From the NCBI GenBank assembly GCA_020024175.1, contig JAHHUB010000086.1, forward strand, positions 1 to 7,586: DNA of 7,586 nucleotides. Direction: 5' to 3'. Position numbers and translations under genes: made by a program. The stretch's first letter is position 1; the number at the start of each line of letters is the position of its first letter. The DNA is from Oscillospiraceae bacterium. GTDB taxonomy: Bacteria > Bacillota > Clostridia > Oscillospirales > Ruminococcaceae. Below are positions 5,580 through 7,586 of this stretch, in pieces. Below the pieces are notes generated by a model, which was not told the DNA's origin, did not search any database, and was given only the letters and a program-made list of their open reading frames with translations.

Positions 5580-6059
5580 TTACTGTTTAAATTCAGGAAG
5601 AAGATCAAATTCTTTGGAAACTTCAAAATCTTCAAAGGTAAATTCCATATCCTCATCCAAATAATCAGCAGAGGCATTAAATTTTGTAAGTACACCGCCA
5701 TCGATGTTGCAGTCAATCAAAGTTACTGTTTGTTTGCCTACATCAGAAGTTGGGTCTTCATTGATAATTACCATATCAAAGTAAATATCCTCGCCGGTTT
5801 CCTTATATCTTTGCATGAGCTTTCTGAAAATACTCATATTGTAATGGAAAGTAGCTTTACCTTTACCTTCCCAACCGTTGGAGCGGTTGCCATTTCCGGT
5901 TCTGCCCAAAATAGGCACACGGACTTTCTTCTTTTTAAATTTTGCTTCCAAATCAATGGCATTGCAGAAATTATATCTTTCATTGCCGATTGTTATGAAA
6001 CATCTTGCCAATTTGCCGGAAATGGTGTCCTTGGCTTTCATGGTTACATTGTTGTTCAT
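5580..6059 (-). CDS. xkdM: Tail tube protein (XkdM family)
   Basis: This 159-residue protein is the size of PBSX XkdM, the inner tube subunit of contractile tails. The start NNNVTMKAKDTISGKLARCF, with ITIGNERYNFCNAIDLEAKF following, is characteristic of the family: a D-x-I-S-G-x-x-A/G motif and a strand ending in E-A-x-F/V-x-K-x-K. The positively charged loop KFKKKKVRVPILGR leads to NRSNGWEGKGKATFHY. Next comes the helix MSIFRKLMQRYKETG, then the FDMVIINEDPTSDVGKQTV region. The C-terminal strand (DEDMEFTFEDFEV) completes the barrel. The ATG at 6059 has GAGG seven bases upstream, and the gene lies 15 bases after the sheath stop, so the two are co-transcribed. It is followed by the hairpin at 5539-5567. 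Intact. Confidence 0.96.
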   Translation of the reverse strand: MNNNVTMKAKDTISGKLARCFITIGNERYNFCNAIDLEAKFKKKKVRVPILGRTGNGNRSNGWEGKGKATFHYNMSIFRKLMQRYKETGEDIYFDMVIINEDPTSDVGKQTVTLIDCNIDGGVLTKFNASADYLDEDMEFTFEDFEVSKEFDLLPEFKQ

Positions 6060-6074
6060 AAATTTTCCTCACTT

Positions 6075-7355
6075 TTATGCAATTTTAACAGTCATATAAA
6101 GTTTTTCCATAGTATTGATTACGGAAATGCTGTCATATACTACTACAGATTTTTTGGTATCACCCAAAAATACCTGTATATCCTCATCGCTGAAGTTTTC
6201 AATAGCCCGCAGTGTCAGAAGATTTTTATGGTGTTTTACAATGTCATTTTTAAGAGCTGTTCTGCCTTCATCATCGTTTGGCACAGTGCCAAGATATTTT
6301 CTGTTAAATCTGGCAGCTATGACAGTGGCAATTTGATCACAAACTCTTATAGTTTGGTTTTCCTTAAAAATATCCCCTTTGGTGTCGGAAACTGTGATAA
6401 GTGAGTTAATATCACAAAGAACTCTCACATCTCCGCCAACTTTGTGGAATGCAAATTCACCGTTTTCTATAGCTTCTTCCAGTTGAGCTTGAGTGTAATC
6501 GCAGTTAAATTCATATTCACCGTCGTATTTCTTATTTACACAGGATGCATTTACCTGACAGCCTGCCAAAGCACCGATAACCCATGGTACAACATCAGCG
6601 GAATTTTTTACATTCACAATACCTTCATAATCGGCTTTGTGATTAAATAAAACACATTGAAATTTTACACCTACAGTTTCTCTCATACGCTTTGTATAAG
6701 CAGCATAAAGCTTTTTAATTTGTTCATTGTCAGAAGTAGTGCCAAAACAGTTAAAAGCATAGCTTTCCAGCTTGTCCAAATATTTTTGGTGATTTGCATT
6801 TTGTACTGTGCCATTGGCTCCGTTTGACAAATTAAAGCTGCCGGTATTTGATACAAGTTCAATTTGTTTAAAAATAACCCAACTGTTGTTTTTAAGTTCA
6901 GCGGAATCAGATACAAGCTGTTTGTCTTTAAGTTCACCCATATAATAAGTGCTGACAATATACTTTCCGGAGAAATCCACGGAGCTTTCCACAGAAACTG
7001 TAATCTTATTGCCGCAGATACCTGAATATTTGGCTTTTGCTACCTGAGAATCAGCAAATACTCCGTTATTTAATTTGTAACAGTGAAGAGTGTGTATATT
7101 TTGAAAAATTTCTCTTAAAGGCTTCATTTTTTCGTGGGTATAGTCATAGCCGAAAATTTCCATACTGTTTTTCTGAAAATCACCACTTGTAACAGTGAAA
7201 ATTTCATCATCAACACCCCAGTCCAGTTCCAAAGCCAAAGATGCAGTACCTCTTTCCGCAAAAACATTAGTAGATTTTGGGATAGAAACAAAATTTATAT
7301 AAGCGCCCGGTAATGTTTTGTTTTGAACTAAAAAAGTTCCTCCACCCAATGCCAT
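6075..7355 (-). CDS. xkdK: Contractile tail sheath protein (XkdK family)
   Basis: This 426-residue protein belongs to the tail sheath family that surrounds the tube and contracts to drive it into the target cell. The N-terminus is diagnostic: ALGGGTFLVQNKTLPGAYIN, then an FVS strand and AERGTASLALELDWG (about 34-48), as in XkdK-like sheaths. The middle variable domain (about 100-240) carries KYSGICGNKITVSVE and the NGANGTVQNANHQKYLDKLE segment. The C-terminal domain (about 320-426) has IRVCDQIATVIAARFNRKYL, VPNDDEGRTALKNDIVKHHK and a final strand SVINTMEKLYMTVKIA, the usual ending of this family. The ATG at 7355 follows AAGGAGG by nine bases and overlaps the stop of the preceding small gene as TAATG. 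The frame is intact, which argues for a functional tail. Confidence 0.97.
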   Translation of the reverse strand: MALGGGTFLVQNKTLPGAYINFVSIPKSTNVFAERGTASLALELDWGVDDEIFTVTSGDFQKNSMEIFGYDYTHEKMKPLREIFQNIHTLHCYKLNNGVFADSQVAKAKYSGICGNKITVSVESSVDFSGKYIVSTYYMGELKDKQLVSDSAELKNNSWVIFKQIELVSNTGSFNLSNGANGTVQNANHQKYLDKLESYAFNCFGTTSDNEQIKKLYAAYTKRMRETVGVKFQCVLFNHKADYEGIVNVKNSADVVPWVIGALAGCQVNASCVNKKYDGEYEFNCDYTQAQLEEAIENGEFAFHKVGGDVRVLCDINSLITVSDTKGDIFKENQTIRVCDQIATVIAARFNRKYLGTVPNDDEGRTALKNDIVKHHKNLLTLRAIENFSDEDIQVFLGDTKKSVVVYDSISVINTMEKLYMTVKIA

Positions 7356-7528
7356 TAATATGCGCCTCCTTCCAAAAATTTCTTAATAATTTTGTCAATT
7401 TCATCTGTAGTATACAGCTTGTCCTTTTCCAAAATGGCAGTGAGAAGATCTGCATTGGTACTGTATTTCTTGGATGAAATCAGTTGTTCAAAGGAATATG
7501 CGTTACTTTTTTTGGTGTCTTTATTCAT
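7355..7528 (-). CDS. Small tail-cassette protein of unknown function, 57 aa
   Basis: ATG at 7528 opens a 57-residue frame that ends with TAA at 7357-7355, overlapping the sheath ATG. AGGTG lies a few bases upstream of the ATG, overlapping the stop of the previous gene. The protein begins MNKDTKKSNAYSFEQLISSK, is highly charged and probably all helical. It contains KKYSTNADLLTAILEKDKLY and a C-terminal TDEIDKIIKKFLEGG. I recall similar small proteins immediately before sheath genes in clostridial phages (F-x-x-x-Q-L-L-x-S-x-K-Y and D-L-L-x-A-x-L-E-D). They have no established function, and I know of no PBSX gene name for it. It carries the sheath ribosome site in its last codons, so it may also serve translational coupling. 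The first ATG and the compact junctions on both sides support it as a real gene. Confidence 0.8.
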   Translation of the reverse strand: MNKDTKKSNAYSFEQLISSKKYSTNADLLTAILEKDKLYTTDEIDKIIKKFLEGGAY

Positions 7529-7536
7529 AATTTCAC

Positions 7537-7584
7537 CTATCTTTCGTATATTTTTAAATATTGCATTTTTTCTTTAAGTTCAGT
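7537..7584 (-). CDS. 3' end of an upstream gene, partial
   Basis: A frame entering from the right edge encodes 15 residues (TELKEKMQYLKIYER) and stops with TAG at 7539-7537. The stop is nested in the ribosome site of the following small gene, as at the other junctions. One of the other frames also runs a few codons before a stop, so the frame choice rests on the junction pattern and the plausible helix. In related cassettes this position holds a head-tail connector or tail-completion gene. Too little remains to name it. Confidence 0.45.
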   Translation of the reverse strand, partial: TELKEKMQYLKIYER

Positions 7585-7586
7585 CT

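Noticed and set aside
5730..6404. 224-codon open frame on the plus strand
   Set aside because: It lies antisense across the sheath-tube junction, both of which are certain genes. Its translation has no recognisable features, and it is a by-product of the codon use of the opposite strand.
6683..6958. 91-codon minus-strand frame inside the sheath gene
   Set aside because: It lies entirely within the sheath coding sequence in another frame, with no ribosome site or family features.

Overview
The window is a compact, one-directional block of contractile (myovirus-type) tail genes. All of them lie on the minus strand, so transcription runs from base 7586 towards base 1. The DNA is AT-rich, and the gene order and protein families match the PBSX/skin-type tail cassette of low-GC Gram-positive bacteria. 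The host is most likely a member of the Bacillota, probably a Clostridia-like anaerobe. The element could be a prophage, a phage-tail bacteriocin (tailocin) or a domesticated contractile injection system. No capsid, packaging, lysis, integration or tail-fibre gene lies inside the window to decide between these.

In transcription order the layout is: the last 15 codons of an unknown gene (7584-7537); a 57-residue small protein (7528-7355); tail sheath, XkdK type (7355-6075); tail tube, XkdM type (6059-5580); a 63-base intergenic stretch with a perfect 9-bp hairpin; tail assembly chaperone, XkdN type (5515-5105), with a canonical A_AAA_AAC slippery site at its stop codon and a 51-residue -1 frame extension (5108-4953); a very short, Asn/Ser/Phe-rich tape-measure-like protein (4960-3899); LysM baseplate/hub protein XkdP (3898-3227); hub protein XkdQ (3227-2304); small OB-like protein XkdR (about 2288-1953); gp25-like wedge protein XkdS (about 1949-1527); baseplate J protein XkdT (1527-454); and a YmfQ/XkdU-like protein running off the window (467-1).

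These genes would together build a sheathed tube. Tube subunits polymerise on a baseplate hub (XkdP/Q/R) around a tape measure loaded with the frameshifted chaperone. The sheath surrounds the tube, and the wedges (XkdS/T/U) form the baseplate. Genes are separated by a few bases or overlap (TAATG, ATGA, shared stop and Shine-Dalgarno), so translation is probably coupled.

Three things stand out. First, xkdS and xkdR both have family-like coding sequence well upstream of their first usable ATG/GTG. In xkdS this extension begins with AUA behind a well-spaced Shine-Dalgarno-like sequence. In xkdR it begins either at an AUU or at an ATG in the wrong frame next to an A-run. Second, the tape-measure gene is only 353 codons and has an unusual composition, with only its C-terminal 40 residues looking typical. 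Third, the chaperone frameshift signal is textbook in form. No RNA gene, insertion sequence, CRISPR array or attachment site was seen.
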